NCBI RefSeq assembly: GCF_014873765.1 | Contig: NZ_JADBGG010000032.1 | Location: forward strand, 1-53,774 | Source of the DNA: Desulfomicrobium macestii | Lineage (GTDB): Bacteria > Desulfobacterota > Desulfovibrionia > Desulfovibrionales > Desulfomicrobiaceae | Direction of reading: 5' to 3' | Length of the DNA: 53,774 nucleotides | Translations under genes and position numbers: made by a program | Notes under the pieces: generated by a model | What the model was told of the DNA's origin: nothing | Seen by the model: the letters and a program-made list of their open reading frames with translations, nothing else | The model's database searches: none | In this document: positions 17,760-29,321 of the stretch, piece by piece | Position numbering within the stretch: position 1 is the first letter of the stretch | Layout of the letters: each line of letters starts with the position of its first letter

Positions 17760-19694
17760 GTGACAAAAACCGGAAGCAAGCCACCCAAGGACAGAAGCCG
17801 CGGCAAGATACTTTTTGCCGGGGTTCTTTTCGCGTTGGCGCTGATGGGGCTTTGGGCACGTGCCTATTACGTGCAGGTGGTCAAGGGGCCCGAGTACGCG
17901 AAGATGGCCAATCGCCAGTACTGGGCCTCGGAGACCGTGTCCGGAAAGCGCGGTGAAATTTTTGATCGCAACGGCCTCCTTTTGGCCAAATCGATCGCGA
18001 CCCCGTCCGTCTATGTCCGCCCCAACGAGATCAAGGACCCCTGGACCGTTTCGCAACGCCTTGGCTCCATTCTGGGAATGAGCCCCAAGGGCCTCGCTTC
18101 CAAGATGGGGCCCAAGAAGCGTTTTGTGTGGGTGGCACGCAAGATCAGCGACGCTCAGGCGGAGGCGATCAAGGCCGAGATGCTCCCCGGCGTCTATCTG
18201 GAAACCGAGAACTCCCGCCAGTACCCGCAGGGTCACATGGCCGGGCAGCTGCTCGGCTTCGTGAACATGGACGGACACGGCATCGAGGGATTGGAGAAGA
18301 GTTTCAACGACCTGCTCCTGCCGTCATCCACCAAGTACACCGTGCAGAAGGATGCGGCCGGCAAAAGGCTGTCATCACTGGAAAGCGGCGACAGAAGTTC
18401 TTTCAACGGCCAGGACCTGCGCCTGACCCTCGACAGCCAGGTACAGCTGGCCACCGAAGAGGCGCTGGCGCGCAGCGTGATCCGGGCCAAGGGCAAATCC
18501 GGGATGGCGCTGGTGGTCGAGGTGCCCACGGGCGATATTCTGGCCTGGGGGCATTATCCGTTCTTCAATCCCAACGCGGTCAAGAAGATCCGCGGGGAGT
18601 GGAAGAACCGCATGGCCGTGGATATTTTCGAGCCGGGCTCGACCATGAAGCCCATCATGGTCGCGGCGGCATTGCAGGAGAAGGTCTGTACTCCGGGCAA
18701 GGAGTACTACTGCGAAAACGGGAAGTGGAGCGTCAAGGGGCGTCGCGTCAAGGACACGCACAAGTACGAGAACCTGACCGTAAGCAAGATCATCCGCTAT
18801 TCGAGCAATATCGGCGCGGCCAAGATCGGGCTTGAGCTCGGCGCCGCCAAGCTGAATCGATATCTGCAGGATCTCGGCTTCGGGCGCCGGACCGGCCTGC
18901 CCCTGCCCGGTGAATCGGCGGGGCTGCTCAATCCGGTCAGCCAATGGAAGGATGTCGAGCTGGCCAATATTTCTTTTGGGCAAGGCCTGGCCGTGACCAT
19001 GCTGCAACTGGCCGATGCGTATCTGTGCATCGCCAACGACGGGGTCCGACTGCCTTTGCGCCTCATGCACGAGGCCGACAAGCCGGTGCAGGGCACCCGC
19101 GTCTTTGACTCGAATGTGGCCAAAATGGTCATGGCCATGATGGAAGAGGTGGTTCAGGAGGACGGCACCGGCACCCAGGCGCGCATCGAAGGCGTGCGGG
19201 TCGCGGGCAAGACCGGGACGGCCCAGAAAGCGAGTCCGACCGGCGGTTACGGCGGGGACTATGTCGCGTCGTTCGTGGCCATTTTTCCGGCGGACAAGCC
19301 CCGCTATCTGGTCTGCATGATGGTCGATGAGCCAAAGGCCGGGCATTACGGCGGCGTGCTGGTTGCCCCCGAGGTTCGCAACATCGGGGTCCAGCTGCTC
19401 AACTCCTCGGGCATGTTGGCCGAACCGGTGGATGCGATGCAGATGGCGAAGGTTTCGCCGGACCGATTTTCGGCCCCGGTGAAACGATCGGAACACATCA
19501 GCGTTGACGGGGAATTCATGCCGGACCTGCAGGGCGCGACAGTGCGCGAAGCGCTTGAGATACTTGTGGCGCGAGGGATCGTGCCTTCGGTCAAGGGCCA
19601 GGGCGTTATCATCGAAAAGCAAAAACCGCTCCCCGGCGAGAAGTGGCCGACGGACAAAAAATGTCAGCTCTGGCTGACTGGGCAACCGGGTTAG
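17760..19694 (+). CDS. ftsI: septal peptidoglycan transpeptidase FtsI (PBP3) with PASTA domain
   Basis: 644 aa, class B penicillin-binding protein anchored by one helix near residues 15-35. Active-site motifs are SxxK in FEPGSTMKPI, SxN in YSSNIG and KTG in VAGKTGTAQK. It crosslinks septal peptidoglycan in the periplasm. The C-terminus adds a PASTA-like segment (MPDLQGATVREALEILVARG), more typical of Gram-positive PBP2x and SpoVD but also seen in deltaproteobacteria. The GTG start lies 19 bp after ftsL. Confidence 0.95.
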   Translation: MTKTGSKPPKDRSRGKILFAGVLFALALMGLWARAYYVQVVKGPEYAKMANRQYWASETVSGKRGEIFDRNGLLLAKSIATPSVYVRPNEIKDPWTVSQRLGSILGMSPKGLASKMGPKKRFVWVARKISDAQAEAIKAEMLPGVYLETENSRQYPQGHMAGQLLGFVNMDGHGIEGLEKSFNDLLLPSSTKYTVQKDAAGKRLSSLESGDRSSFNGQDLRLTLDSQVQLATEEALARSVIRAKGKSGMALVVEVPTGDILAWGHYPFFNPNAVKKIRGEWKNRMAVDIFEPGSTMKPIMVAAALQEKVCTPGKEYYCENGKWSVKGRRVKDTHKYENLTVSKIIRYSSNIGAAKIGLELGAAKLNRYLQDLGFGRRTGLPLPGESAGLLNPVSQWKDVELANISFGQGLAVTMLQLADAYLCIANDGVRLPLRLMHEADKPVQGTRVFDSNVAKMVMAMMEEVVQEDGTGTQARIEGVRVAGKTGTAQKASPTGGYGGDYVASFVAIFPADKPRYLVCMMVDEPKAGHYGGVLVAPEVRNIGVQLLNSSGMLAEPVDAMQMAKVSPDRFSAPVKRSEHISVDGEFMPDLQGATVREALEILVARGIVPSVKGQGVIIEKQKPLPGEKWPTDKKCQLWLTGQPG

Positions 19695-19696
19695 AA

Positions 19697-21127
19697 ATGA
19701 ATCAGATGAACCTTGATACCGTGCTTGAAATGCTTCGTGGCGGAACCGGGCTGCGCACCCACTCTGGTGCGGTGACGCCTGGCGACGTTTTCGTGGCCCT
19801 TTCCGGGACACGGGTCGACGGTGCGCGGTTCATCGATGACGCGGTGGCTCGCGGCGCTCGAGTCGTGGTGCATGGCGAGGGCGTCGATGTCCCCCGCCAT
19901 GAGGGCGTTTTTTGTCTGGCGGTGCAGAGCCCCGCGCAGACTCTCGGAGTGCTGGCCCTTGCGGCGTTCGGAACGCAATCGCACCTGCCGAGGATCATCG
20001 GCGTGACCGGAACCAACGGCAAGACGACCACCGCGCATCTGATCCATTTTCTGCTGAGCCGCAACGGCATGGCCACCGGCCTCATCGGCACGGTGCATTG
20101 CTCCTGGCCCGGCGTCCAGGTCTCGGCGACAATGACCACGCCGGACTGCCTGAGCCTGCACGAGATTATCGGACGCATGGTCCGTGACGGCGTCGACAAT
20201 CTGGTCATGGAAGTTTCCTCCCACGCCCTGGATCAGGAACGCATCGCCGGACTGCCCATGGAAGTGGGCGTGTTCAGCAACCTGACTCAGGACCATCTGG
20301 ACTACCACGGGGACATGCAGCGCTACTTCGAAGCCAAGGCGCGCCTGTTTCTGGATGGTCCGGCGAGTTGCGCCAAGGGGCTCGTCAATGTCGACGACGA
20401 GTATGGGCGGCGTCTGAAAGAGATGCGTCCCGATCTGCTCGGATTCGGACTCGACTCCGAGGACGCCGGACTGCGGTGCCGGATCCTTGCCGCCGGGCCT
20501 TGGGGCATGACTCTTGGCCTGAGTCATGACGGGCATGCCTGGGAGCTGCGCACGGGTCTGGTGGGCCGTCACAACGCCTATAACCTGCTCTCGGCCGTGG
20601 GTACGGGGCTGCTGCTCGGTCTGACTCCGGCGCAGTGCGATTGCCTGAGCCAGGCTCCGGGCGCTCCCGGCCGCCTGGAACGGGTGCCCAATGAGCGCGG
20701 GCTCGATATTTTCATTGATTACGCGCACACCCCCGACGCGCTTGAAAAAGTTTCGGTGGCGCTCAAATCCATGGGTTTCAAGCGCCTGCTTACGGTGTTC
20801 GGTTGCGGCGGGGACCGTGACGCGAGCAAGCGTCCGCTCATGGGCGAGGCCGTGGCCCGACACGCCGACGTGGCCGTGGTCACTTCGGACAACCCCCGCA
20901 CCGAAGACCCGGATTCCATCATCGACCAGATCGAGCCGGGTCTTGCAAAAGCGCGCCGGGTCCTGCGCGAGGCCGACCGGCGCAAGGCCATAGCGCTGGC
21001 CCTTGAGACCATGGAACCGGGCGACGCGTTGCTCATCGCGGGCAAGGGCCATGAGGATTATCAGATCATAGGTACGCAAAAGCGTCATTTTTCGGACTTC
21101 GAGGTCGTGCGGGAGTGCCTGTCATGA
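19697..21127 (+). CDS. murE: UDP-MurNAc-tripeptide synthetase MurE (meso-DAP adding)
   Basis: 476 aa. It adds the third residue to UDP-MurNAc-L-Ala-D-Glu. The ATP loop is [15 protein letters not shown]. The DNPR motif in TSDNPRTEDPDSII marks enzymes that add meso-diaminopimelate rather than lysine. The chosen ATG at 19697 is 2 bp after the ftsI stop; an earlier in-frame ATG at 19643 would overlap ftsI by 52 bp and adds residues unlike MurE. It overlaps murF by 4 bp. Confidence 0.96.
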   Translation: MNQMNLDTVLEMLRGGTGLRTHSGAVTPGDVFVALSGTRVDGARFIDDAVARGARVVVHGEGVDVPRHEGVFCLAVQSPAQTLGVLALAAFGTQSHLPRIIGVTGTNGKTTTAHLIHFLLSRNGMATGLIGTVHCSWPGVQVSATMTTPDCLSLHEIIGRMVRDGVDNLVMEVSSHALDQERIAGLPMEVGVFSNLTQDHLDYHGDMQRYFEAKARLFLDGPASCAKGLVNVDDEYGRRLKEMRPDLLGFGLDSEDAGLRCRILAAGPWGMTLGLSHDGHAWELRTGLVGRHNAYNLLSAVGTGLLLGLTPAQCDCLSQAPGAPGRLERVPNERGLDIFIDYAHTPDALEKVSVALKSMGFKRLLTVFGCGGDRDASKRPLMGEAVARHADVAVVTSDNPRTEDPDSIIDQIEPGLAKARRVLREADRRKAIALALETMEPGDALLIAGKGHEDYQIIGTQKRHFSDFEVVRECLS

Positions 21128-22482
21128 ACATGACCTTGCAGCAGATCGCCTCCGCCATGGCCGCGAGCATCGAGCAGAGCCACGACCAGCCTGTGTGCCG
21201 GGTGAGCATCGACAGCCGTGCCGTCCGCCAGGGCGACCTCTTTTTCTGCATCGTCGGGCAGAAGCTCGACGGGCATGAATTCGCGCGGCAGGCGGTGGCG
21301 AACGGTGCCTGCGCCGTGGTGGCCAGCGCGCCTCTTGATCTGGATGTTCCGGTGTTGCTGGTACGTGACACGACATCGGCTCTGGGCCGACTGGCTCGGG
21401 TCTGGCGGGAAGGAACCCGCGCCAGGGTCATCGGCGTCAGTGGATCGGCGGGCAAGACCACGGTCAAGGAGATGCTGGCGCAGGTGCTGTCTGCGGCCGG
21501 GCGCACCGCCAAGAATTTCCGCAATCTGAACAATCAGATCGGCCTGCCCCTGTCCATTCTGGAGATGGACGGAGATGAGGATTTCTGGGTCCTGGAACTT
21601 GGCATCAGCCAGCCCGGCGACATGGATGAGCTTGGCTATATCCTGGCCCCTGACGCGGCGCTTCTGGTCAACATCGGCGCCTGCCATCTGGAAGGGCTCG
21701 GCAGTCTGTCCGGAGTGGCGGAGCAGAAATCCATTTTGCTCGATCATGTCCGCAAGGGCGGGTTCGCCTGCGTCAATGCAGACTATCCCGAGCTTTTGCA
21801 GCAAAGCGCCAGGCGAGATCCGAAGCTGGTGACCTTTTCCGGAGCCGGAGCCCGGGCCGACTATTCGTGTCTGCGGCAGGAGAACGTCGAGGGGTCCATT
21901 TCCTACACCGTGCGCGTCAAGGGTGAAGAGCTGCGCTGCAAGGTGTCGCACAACGTGCATATCGCCGAGAACCTGGCCGCGGTCGTGGCCATGGCCATGG
22001 AGCTGGGCCTGGGCATGGCGGCCATCGAGTCCTCCCTGGCGGAATACAGCCCGGTGACCCAGCGATTCGCGCAGAGCCGTGTCGGAACGTGGCTTTTCAT
22101 CGACGACACCTACAACGCCAATCCCGTGTCCATGGCACGCTCCATCCGCGAAGCCGGGCGTCTTGGCGAAGGCAAGCGGCTGGTGCTGGTTCTTGGCGAC
22201 ATGCTCGAACTGGGCGCGGACAGTTCCCGCGCTCATCGTGAACTGGGCGAATTGATCGCGGACACGGGCGCGTCACACTGCTTTTTTCAGGGGAATCACG
22301 CACAGGACGTGGAGGCCGGACTCGGCGGATTCACAGGTGTTTTCAAGAAAGTGTCCGGGGCTGAAGAGGTTTTGCAAGCTTTGAGCGCAGTGCGCTGCGA
22401 GCAAGGCGTGATGCTCTTCAAGGGGTCGCGGGGATGTAAAATGGAGCAGTATTATTCTGCGCTGGAAAGGAGTTGGGCATGA
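21124..22482 (+). CDS. murF: UDP-MurNAc-tripeptide--D-Ala-D-Ala ligase MurF
   Basis: 452 aa. It adds D-Ala-D-Ala to complete the UDP-MurNAc pentapeptide. The ATP loop is [15 protein letters not shown], and [13 protein letters not shown] plus [11 protein letters not shown] are typical MurF signatures. The ATG overlaps the murE stop (ATGA), showing translational coupling. D-Ala-D-Ala must come from a ligase encoded elsewhere, since no ddl gene lies in this cluster. Confidence 0.97.
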   Translation: MNMTLQQIASAMAASIEQSHDQPVCRVSIDSRAVRQGDLFFCIVGQKLDGHEFARQAVANGACAVVASAPLDLDVPVLLVRDTTSALGRLARVWREGTRARVIGVSGSAGKTTVKEMLAQVLSAAGRTAKNFRNLNNQIGLPLSILEMDGDEDFWVLELGISQPGDMDELGYILAPDAALLVNIGACHLEGLGSLSGVAEQKSILLDHVRKGGFACVNADYPELLQQSARRDPKLVTFSGAGARADYSCLRQENVEGSISYTVRVKGEELRCKVSHNVHIAENLAAVVAMAMELGLGMAAIESSLAEYSPVTQRFAQSRVGTWLFIDDTYNANPVSMARSIREAGRLGEGKRLVLVLGDMLELGADSSRAHRELGELIADTGASHCFFQGNHAQDVEAGLGGFTGVFKKVSGAEEVLQALSAVRCEQGVMLFKGSRGCKMEQYYSALERSWA

Positions 22483-23555
22483 TTTATCATCTGCTGTACC
22501 CCCTTAGCGACCAAGTCAGTATGCTAAACGTGTTTCGTTACATCACGTTCAGATCCATCTATGCCATGCTGACTGCGCTTATCCTGTCGATAATCATCGG
22601 CCCAATTTTTATCAGATGGTTGCGCAAGCTTAAATTTGGCCAATATATAAAAGAATGCGGTCCGGATCATCAGGCCAAGAGCGGAACTCCGACCATGGGT
22701 GGCCTGCTGTTCGGATTCTGCATGCTGTTCAGTGTCTTTTTGTGGAGCGATCTGAGCAACAAGTACATATGGCTGACGGTGATGGTTTTTCTTGGTTTCG
22801 GGGCGGTCGGATTTGTCGACGACTACATAAAGGTCGTGCGCAGGCACAACGACGGGCTCTCCCCCAGGATCAAGCTCCTCGGACAGCTGATCGTCAGTGT
22901 CGGCGCGGTCTCCTTGCTGGTTTCGTTTCCGGAATATTCGACCAAGCTCATGGTTCCGTTCTTCAAGAATTTCAATCCGGACCTGACCTGGATGTATGTC
23001 CCGTTCGGGCTTTTCGTCATGATCGGGGCCTCCAACGGAGTGAACCTGACCGACGGCCTCGACGGTCTGGCCATCGGCCCAGCCGTGGTTTCGGCCGGGT
23101 GTTTCGCCCTCTTCGTCTATGTGGCCGGCCATGTGAATCTCGCCAACTACCTGCAGGTTTCCTACATCGCGGGGGTCGGCGAGGTCACGGTGATCTGCGG
23201 GGCCATGGTCGGGGCGGGCCTTGGGTTCTTGTGGTTCAACGCCTTCCCGGCCCAAGTCTTCATGGGCGACGTGGGCAGCCTGAGCATCGGGGGCACGCTG
23301 GGTTTCATCGCCATCCTGTGCAAGCAGGAACTGCTGCTGGTCATCGTGGGCGGCCTCTTCGTGGTCGAGACCCTGTCGGTGATCCTGCAGGTCGGATATT
23401 TCAAGGTCAGCGGTGGGAAGCGGATCTTTCGCATGGCGCCCCTGCACCATCATTTCGAGAAGAAAGGCATTCACGAGTCGAAAATCATCATCCGTTTCTG
23501 GATTCTGTCGCTTCTTTTGGCGGTCATGGCTCTGGGAACACTCAAACTGAGGTAG
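22479..23555 (+). CDS. mraY: phospho-MurNAc-pentapeptide translocase MraY
   Basis: 358-aa integral membrane enzyme with about ten helices. It transfers phospho-MurNAc-pentapeptide to undecaprenyl phosphate, giving lipid I. Catalytic aspartates sit in GFVDDYIKV and in [10 protein letters not shown]; the HHHFEKKG loop near the C-terminus is characteristic. The start is taken at the ATG overlapping the murF stop; a TTG two codons upstream is less likely. Confidence 0.97.
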   Translation: MIYHLLYPLSDQVSMLNVFRYITFRSIYAMLTALILSIIIGPIFIRWLRKLKFGQYIKECGPDHQAKSGTPTMGGLLFGFCMLFSVFLWSDLSNKYIWLTVMVFLGFGAVGFVDDYIKVVRRHNDGLSPRIKLLGQLIVSVGAVSLLVSFPEYSTKLMVPFFKNFNPDLTWMYVPFGLFVMIGASNGVNLTDGLDGLAIGPAVVSAGCFALFVYVAGHVNLANYLQVSYIAGVGEVTVICGAMVGAGLGFLWFNAFPAQVFMGDVGSLSIGGTLGFIAILCKQELLLVIVGGLFVVETLSVILQVGYFKVSGGKRIFRMAPLHHHFEKKGIHESKIIIRFWILSLLLAVMALGTLKLR

Positions 23556-23562
23556 GAAGGGC

Positions 23563-24855
23563 ATGCGCGAATTCATCCATGAAGATCAGCTTCGCGGTCA
23601 CATCGCGATCGTGCTGGGGGCGGGAGCCTCGGGCATCGCGGCGGCGCGTCTTCTGGTGAAGATGGGCGCGTCCGTGCGCGTGCTGGAGAAGAACGAAGCC
23701 TGTGCCGCCAAGGTCCCCGCCGATCTGGGCTTCACGGTCTGCGCGGGCGAGCACGAACCAGAGCATTTCGCGGGCGCCAACCTGATCGTGCTCAGCCCGG
23801 GCATTGCCCGCTCGAAAGTCGCGCACCTTCTGCCTGCGGGCGTACAGGTGGTTTCCGAGCTGGAGCTGGCGAGCTGGTTTGTGTCCGAGCCCATCATCGC
23901 GGTGACCGGGACTAACGGTAAAACAACGACCACGACCCTCATCAGCCGCATTCTCGAAGTCAACGGCAAGAAGGTCTTCATCGGCGGCAATATCGGCACG
24001 CCCCAGTGCGAATACCTGCTGGGAGGCGAGCAGGCCGACATCCTGGTGCTCGAAGTGTCGAGCTTTCAGTTGCAGAACTCCCCGTCCTTTCACCCCCGGG
24101 TGGGCGTTCTGCTCAATTTTTCGGCCAACCACCTCGATTACCACGAGACCATGGAAGAGTATCTGAGCGCAAAGCTCTCCATGTTCGCGCACATGGGCGC
24201 ATCGGACCTGGCCGTGGTGCCGCTGTCCATGAAGGATGAGCTTGAGAGACGAAATTTCACCCAGGGTCGCCGGGTCTATTTTGTGGCCAGTCCCCGTTTT
24301 GAATGCCCGGGGCTGCCCGGTCAGCACAACCGGGAAAACATGGAGGCGGCCTATCTGGCGTGCCGCTATTTCGGGCTTTCCGAGGAGGATGTGCAGCGCG
24401 GGATCGACGGTTTCGCCACCCTGCCGCATCGCATCGAGGCGGTCGCGGAGCACAAGGGCATAGTTTTTATTGATGATTCCAAGTCCACGACCATCGACTC
24501 CATGATTGCGGCGCTCAAAAGCCAGGACCGCCCCGTGCGCCTTTTGGCCGGAGGCGTGTTTAAAGGTGGTGATCTCTGTGCGGTGGTGCCGGTTCTGCGC
24601 GAGAAGGTTCGCGGCGTGTATCTGTTCGGGCAGTCGCGGGAAATTTTCGAAGCGGCCTGGAGTGGATGCGGCAAGGAACTCAGTTGGGACGCAACGCTGG
24701 AAGAGGCTTTGTTCAGGGCCGCCGCCGACGCCCGCAGCGGAGAATGCGTGCTCCTGTCGCCGGCCACGGCCAGTTTCGACCTCTTCGCCAACTACAAGGA
24801 GCGGGGCAAGGCTTTCCAGCGCGCGGTCAGGGAATGGGTGGAGGGCGCATCATGA
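23563..24855 (+). CDS. murD: UDP-MurNAc-alanine--D-glutamate ligase MurD
   Basis: 430 aa. It adds D-Glu to UDP-MurNAc-L-Ala in the cytoplasm. N-terminal Rossmann motif [18 protein letters not shown] loop [12 protein letters not shown], and C-terminal [18 protein letters not shown] precedes the ATG, 7 bp after mraY. It overlaps ftsW by 4 bp. Confidence 0.97.
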   Translation: MREFIHEDQLRGHIAIVLGAGASGIAAARLLVKMGASVRVLEKNEACAAKVPADLGFTVCAGEHEPEHFAGANLIVLSPGIARSKVAHLLPAGVQVVSELELASWFVSEPIIAVTGTNGKTTTTTLISRILEVNGKKVFIGGNIGTPQCEYLLGGEQADILVLEVSSFQLQNSPSFHPRVGVLLNFSANHLDYHETMEEYLSAKLSMFAHMGASDLAVVPLSMKDELERRNFTQGRRVYFVASPRFECPGLPGQHNRENMEAAYLACRYFGLSEEDVQRGIDGFATLPHRIEAVAEHKGIVFIDDSKSTTIDSMIAALKSQDRPVRLLAGGVFKGGDLCAVVPVLREKVRGVYLFGQSREIFEAAWSGCGKELSWDATLEEALFRAAADARSGECVLLSPATASFDLFANYKERGKAFQRAVREWVEGAS

Positions 24856-25973
24856 AGATCACCCAGCGCGAAGCGGCCCGCCAGCTCATGAGCTTTGACG
24901 TCATCTTGCTGGGTGCGGTCATCTGTCTGGCTTCTCTCGGGCTGATCATGGTTCTGAGCGCAAGCGGCATCATGGCCGAGAAGGTTTACGGCGACAAGTA
25001 CGCCCTGTTCTGGAAGCAGGTGCTGTTCATGGTCGCCGGAGGCGTGGTGCTGACGGTCGCGGCCCGCGCGAACATCGAATTTTTTTATCGCCACACCTAT
25101 CTCTGGATTTTGCTGGCGGCCGGACTTCTGCTGCTGACCGTTTTTTCGCCGCTTGCCACCACCGCCGGCGGTGCAAGCCGCTGGTTGCGGATCGGGCCGT
25201 TCTCGGTCCAGCCGCTGGAGGCCGCCAAGATCGCGCTGGTTTTCTACCTGTCCTACTTTTTCGCCAACAAGCAGGACCTGGTCAAAACCTTCAGCGTGGG
25301 TTTTCTGCCGCCGATCATGGTGACGGGGAGCCTTTGCTTTCTGCTGCTCCTGCAACCTGACTTCGGCGGCGCGGTGTTTCTGGCGGGCCTGCTTTTCCTG
25401 ATGTGCCTGGTCGGTGGAACGCGGATCATTTTTCTGGGATCGGCCGTTGTGCTGGCCCTGGTCTCGGCGGCGCTGCTGGTGGTCAATTCCCCGTATCGTT
25501 TTCGCCGGGTCTTTTCCTTCCTGGACCCGTTCCAGGATGCCCAGAACACGGGATACCAGCTGGTGCAGTCTCTTTACGGGCTGGGTTCGGGCGGATGGTT
25601 CGGCCTGGGGCTGGGCGAGGGAAAGCAGAAGCTTTTCTTTCTGCCCGAAGCGCACAACGACTTCATCATGTCCGTGCTCGGTGAAGAACTGGGCTTTGTC
25701 GGGGTGTCCCTGATCGTCATCCTGCTCGGTGTGGTCTTGTGGCGGACTCTGGCGATCAGCGTCCGTCAGGCAACCATGCATGACCGCATCACCGCCTTCG
25801 GCATGGGAGCGATCGTGATCGTCGGCGGCATCCTGAACATGGGCGTGGTCCTTGGCGCCATTCCCCCTAAGGGAGTGCCCATGCCGTTTTTGAGTTATGG
25901 CGGCAGCCACCTGCTGACCGGATTTTTTTGTACCGGGGTGCTGCTCAACCTGTCACGCAAGGTCAAGGCATGA
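24852..25973 (+). CDS. ftsW: septal peptidoglycan glycosyltransferase FtsW
   Basis: 373-aa SEDS-family membrane protein with about ten helices. It polymerises lipid II at the septum together with FtsI. Typical stretches are [13 protein letters not shown] (conserved P-E region), LLQPDFGGA with the putative catalytic Asp, [19 protein letters not shown] and [11 protein letters not shown]. The start at 24852 gives the ATGA overlap with murD; longer in-frame extensions would run far into murD. Confidence 0.96.
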   Translation: MKITQREAARQLMSFDVILLGAVICLASLGLIMVLSASGIMAEKVYGDKYALFWKQVLFMVAGGVVLTVAARANIEFFYRHTYLWILLAAGLLLLTVFSPLATTAGGASRWLRIGPFSVQPLEAAKIALVFYLSYFFANKQDLVKTFSVGFLPPIMVTGSLCFLLLLQPDFGGAVFLAGLLFLMCLVGGTRIIFLGSAVVLALVSAALLVVNSPYRFRRVFSFLDPFQDAQNTGYQLVQSLYGLGSGGWFGLGLGEGKQKLFFLPEAHNDFIMSVLGEELGFVGVSLIVILLGVVLWRTLAISVRQATMHDRITAFGMGAIVIVGGILNMGVVLGAIPPKGVPMPFLSYGGSHLLTGFFCTGVLLNLSRKVKA

Positions 25974-27061
25974 AACGTTTGATTCTGACCACAGGCGGCA
26001 CCGGAGGCCACATTTTCCCGGCACTGGCCGTGGCGGAGTCCATGCGCGCCACCGTACCTGACTGCGAGATCCTGTTCGTGGGCTCGGAACGTGGCCCCGA
26101 AGGTGAATGGGCGCGCAAGGCCGGACTGTCTTTTGTGGCTCTGCCGGCCCAGGGCGTTCTGGGGCGCGGCATCAAGAGCGCGGCCACGGCCTTGTGGCTG
26201 GGGCGCAGCCTGCTCAAGTCCTGGCGGCTTCTGCGTGAGTTCAAGCCCGACGTGGTGCTGGGTCTTGGCGGCTACGCGGGATTTTCCTGCCCCCTGGCGG
26301 CAAGTCTGATGGGCATTCCTTCGGCCATTCACGAGCAGAACAGCGTGCCCGGAGTGACCAACCGTATTCTGGCACGGCGCGTGGACCGCGTGCTGGTCAG
26401 CTTCGCGGACATGGAAGGCCCGATCTTCGGCGGCCCAAAAGCGGTCGTCACCGGCAATCCCGTCCGCGCCGAAATCCGCACCTTGCGTGAAGAGCGGCGC
26501 ATGCCGGGGCGAAATATTTTGATTGTGGGCGGCAGTCAGGGCGCTTCTGCCCTGAACGGCTTCGTGGTGCGGGAACTCGACAGGCTCAAAGCCCTGGGGC
26601 TCGGCATCTGGCATCAGACGGGAAAAGACGAATTCGAGGCCATCCGAGAGGTTTACGCCCAAAAGTATCCCGCCGCGCGTGTGGAGCCGTTCATCAGCGA
26701 CATGCACGAAGCCTACCGCTTCGCCGATCTGGTGATTTGCCGGGCCGGAGCCACGACCATCGCGGAACTGACGGTGGCGGGGAAGCCGAGCATTCTGGTG
26801 CCCTTTCCCTACGCAACCCACGACCACCAGCTAAGGAACGCCCGTTCGCTGGAAAAGGTCGGGGCGGCGCTGGTCATTCAGCAACGCCAGCTGGATGAGT
26901 TGAATTTGTCTTCTGTGGTGGGCGATCTTTTTCAAATGCCGGAGAATCTGGCCAGAATGGCCCGGGCGGCCCGCGAAGCCGGCATCCACGATGCCGGGGA
27001 CAGGGTCGTGGCGCAATTGCAGGATTTGGCGTCGAGCAAAACACGGCGTGACAGACGGTGA
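25970..27061 (+). CDS. murG: UDP-GlcNAc:lipid I N-acetylglucosaminyltransferase MurG
   Basis: 363 aa peripheral membrane GT28 enzyme converting lipid I to lipid II. N-terminal G-loop [39 protein letters not shown] and the C-terminal nucleotide-binding motif [11 protein letters not shown] are all intact. The ATG overlaps the ftsW stop by 4 bp. Confidence 0.97.
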   Translation: MKRLILTTGGTGGHIFPALAVAESMRATVPDCEILFVGSERGPEGEWARKAGLSFVALPAQGVLGRGIKSAATALWLGRSLLKSWRLLREFKPDVVLGLGGYAGFSCPLAASLMGIPSAIHEQNSVPGVTNRILARRVDRVLVSFADMEGPIFGGPKAVVTGNPVRAEIRTLREERRMPGRNILIVGGSQGASALNGFVVRELDRLKALGLGIWHQTGKDEFEAIREVYAQKYPAARVEPFISDMHEAYRFADLVICRAGATTIAELTVAGKPSILVPFPYATHDHQLRNARSLEKVGAALVIQQRQLDELNLSSVVGDLFQMPENLARMARAAREAGIHDAGDRVVAQLQDLASSKTRRDRR

Positions 27062-27063
27062 AC

Positions 27064-28440
27064 ATGAAGTCGAAAATTAGAAAAATACACATGGTAGGCA
27101 TCGGCGGCGCAGGCATGAGCGGCATTGCCGAGGTGCTGCTGACCCTTGGCTACGAAGTGTCGGGTTCGGACTTGGTCAAGGGGCCGGTGGCGTTGCGCCT
27201 TGAGTCTCTCGGGGCAACGATTCATGCCGGTCACGAGAGGAAGAACGTCCGCGATGCCCAGGTCGTGGTCCGCTCCACTGCCGTGCGCGACGACAATCCC
27301 GAGCTTGAGGAAGCTCGCGCCCATGGCGTGCCCATCATCCCGCGCGCCGAAATGCTGGCCGAGCTGATGCGCCTCAAGGTCGGCGTGGCGGTGGCCGGGA
27401 CCCACGGGAAAACCACGACCACGTCGCTCTTGGCCACGATATTCATGGAAGCCCACCTTGACCCCACGGTCATCATCGGCGGCCGGCTGAACGCCTACGG
27501 TTCCAACGCCATGCTTGGCCAGGGACGCTATCTCATCGCCGAAGCCGACGAATCCGACGGGTCGTTTCTGTGTCTTTTGCCGAGAATATCCATCGTCACC
27601 AACGTCGATGCGGATCATCTCGATTACTACAAGGACATGGACGAAATCCGGGACAGCTTTGTCGAATTCATGAACAGCGTGCCGTTTTACGGGCTGAACG
27701 TGGTCTGCGGTGACGACAAGGGCGTGCAGTCCATTCTGCCCAGGGTCCGCCGTCCGGTCATGACCTACGGCTTCGGCGAGGGAAATGATCTGCGCGCCGA
27801 AATCATAAGCTGCGAGGCGGGATCGCGATTCAACGTCTATCGCCACGGGGAATTCTGGGGCGAGGTGTCCCTGACCCATCCCGGCCGTCACAATGTCTTG
27901 AATGCCTTGGCCGCCATCGGCGTGGCCATGGAGGCCGAGGTGCCAAAGGCGGACATCATCCACGGTCTTGGAGCCTTTGCCGGAGTCGGGCGCCGTTTTG
28001 AACACAAGGGCGAACGGAACGGAGTGCTCGTGGTCGACGACTATGGCCACCATCCGACGGAGATCGCCGCAACCCTCGAAACCGCGCGGCTGTGCTATCC
28101 GCACAAGCGCCTGGTTGTGGCCTTCCAGCCACACAGGTTCAGCAGGACGCAGGCCCTGTTCGGCGATTTTTCCAAGGTGTTCGCGGGGGTTGATCAATTG
28201 CTGTTGACGGAGATCTATCCGGCCAGCGAATCCCCAATCCCTGGGGTCAGCGGGCAGAGTCTGGCTCAGGCCATCCGACAGGTGACCAGCACTCCGGTGC
28301 GATTTTTCGAGGATTTCGGCGCCATGCAGTCTGCCCTTGGCGAGATTCTGCACGAAGGCGATCTGTTTTTGACGCTGGGCGCGGGCAGCATCTGGACCGT
28401 CGGCCAGGGATATCTGGATGAAGGGGCGGGGACTCCGTGA
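27064..28440 (+). CDS. murC: UDP-MurNAc--L-alanine ligase MurC
   Basis: 458 aa. It starts pentapeptide synthesis by adding L-Ala to UDP-MurNAc. N-terminal [20 protein letters not shown] loop [13 protein letters not shown] and C-terminal [15 protein letters not shown]. The ATG at 27064 lies 2 bp after murG; a GTG at 27058 that overlaps murG by 4 bp is an equally reasonable start. In relatives murB usually follows; here murC overlaps ftsQ directly (GTGA). Confidence 0.96.
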   Translation: MKSKIRKIHMVGIGGAGMSGIAEVLLTLGYEVSGSDLVKGPVALRLESLGATIHAGHERKNVRDAQVVVRSTAVRDDNPELEEARAHGVPIIPRAEMLAELMRLKVGVAVAGTHGKTTTTSLLATIFMEAHLDPTVIIGGRLNAYGSNAMLGQGRYLIAEADESDGSFLCLLPRISIVTNVDADHLDYYKDMDEIRDSFVEFMNSVPFYGLNVVCGDDKGVQSILPRVRRPVMTYGFGEGNDLRAEIISCEAGSRFNVYRHGEFWGEVSLTHPGRHNVLNALAAIGVAMEAEVPKADIIHGLGAFAGVGRRFEHKGERNGVLVVDDYGHHPTEIAATLETARLCYPHKRLVVAFQPHRFSRTQALFGDFSKVFAGVDQLLLTEIYPASESPIPGVSGQSLAQAIRQVTSTPVRFFEDFGAMQSALGEILHEGDLFLTLGAGSIWTVGQGYLDEGAGTP

Positions 28441-29282
28441 GCACGGCGGTTCTGGGCAAGAAGATTCGCCGGAACGTACCCCGGCGCAAGGAACGCAGGC
28501 AGCCTGTGGACAAGGGCGCGGTGCTTGGCGGACTCCTTCTTGGCCTGGGACGCACGGTTTTCGTTCTGACACGCTGGACTTTGGGCGTTGCCGCGGTGGT
28601 AGTTGTCAGCTTCGGGATTCTGTTCGCCTACAGATGGGTCACGGCTCATGAGTTTTTTGCCCTCGTCAATCTGCGGATCGAAGGCTCTCAGCGGCTCGGG
28701 CGCGAGGAGATCGCGGAGATGGGCGGGGTCAGCACGGGTTCGAATGTATTGAGCATCAATATCGCGGAGGTGCAGCGCCGCATCGCCGCCAGCGAATGGG
28801 TGGAAAGCGTGGCCGTGACCCGGGTTCTGCCCGACGGCCTGATCATCGAGGTGAAGGAGCGGGAACCCGCCTTCCTGACGCGCCGCGACGAGCAGCTCTA
28901 CTACGCGGACATCAACGGGCAGACCATAGCGCCCGTGAGCGTGGACAAGTTCATATCGCTCCCGATTCTGGAGACGGAAGAGGGCGTGCAGGTCGGAAGC
29001 GGAATCAGGACGCTGCTGGACGAGGTCGCAAGGAACTCTCTGCCTTTCGGCATGAGCCAGATAGCCTGGCTGCGGCAGGACAGCGCGGATCAGTTCAGCA
29101 TATTTTTGGAAAAGCCGCGGGTGCTCGTGCAACTGGATGGCGCGGATCTGGATTCCGCGCTGGCAAGCCTGACCAAGGTCTGGGCTGATTTGGGGCGCCG
29201 GGGCGAACTTGATCGCACCGAATTCATGTTTGTCATGCCCGGTCGGGCATGGATCAGGCTACATGCCGATCAAACACTCTAG
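28437..29282 (+). CDS. ftsQ: cell division protein FtsQ
   Basis: 281-aa bitopic divisome protein linking FtsA/FtsZ to FtsL/FtsB and the septal synthases. An N-terminal basic cytoplasmic stretch is followed by a hydrophobic segment (about residues 43-65) and a POTRA domain ([19 protein letters not shown] ... [17 protein letters not shown]), then the FtsQ beta domain. The GTG start overlaps murC by 4 bp. Confidence 0.93.
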   Translation: MSTAVLGKKIRRNVPRRKERRQPVDKGAVLGGLLLGLGRTVFVLTRWTLGVAAVVVVSFGILFAYRWVTAHEFFALVNLRIEGSQRLGREEIAEMGGVSTGSNVLSINIAEVQRRIAASEWVESVAVTRVLPDGLIIEVKEREPAFLTRRDEQLYYADINGQTIAPVSVDKFISLPILETEEGVQVGSGIRTLLDEVARNSLPFGMSQIAWLRQDSADQFSIFLEKPRVLVQLDGADLDSALASLTKVWADLGRRGELDRTEFMFVMPGRAWIRLHADQTL

Positions 29283-29321
29283 GGAACGCATGCCGGCCAG
29301 AGCCGGGAGATGAGGGGAAGT

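Noticed and set aside
18375-19811. 478-codon minus-strand frame opposite ftsI
   Set aside because: Shadow of ftsI with His/Arg/Leu-rich composition; the sense strand has all catalytic motifs of a penicillin-binding protein.
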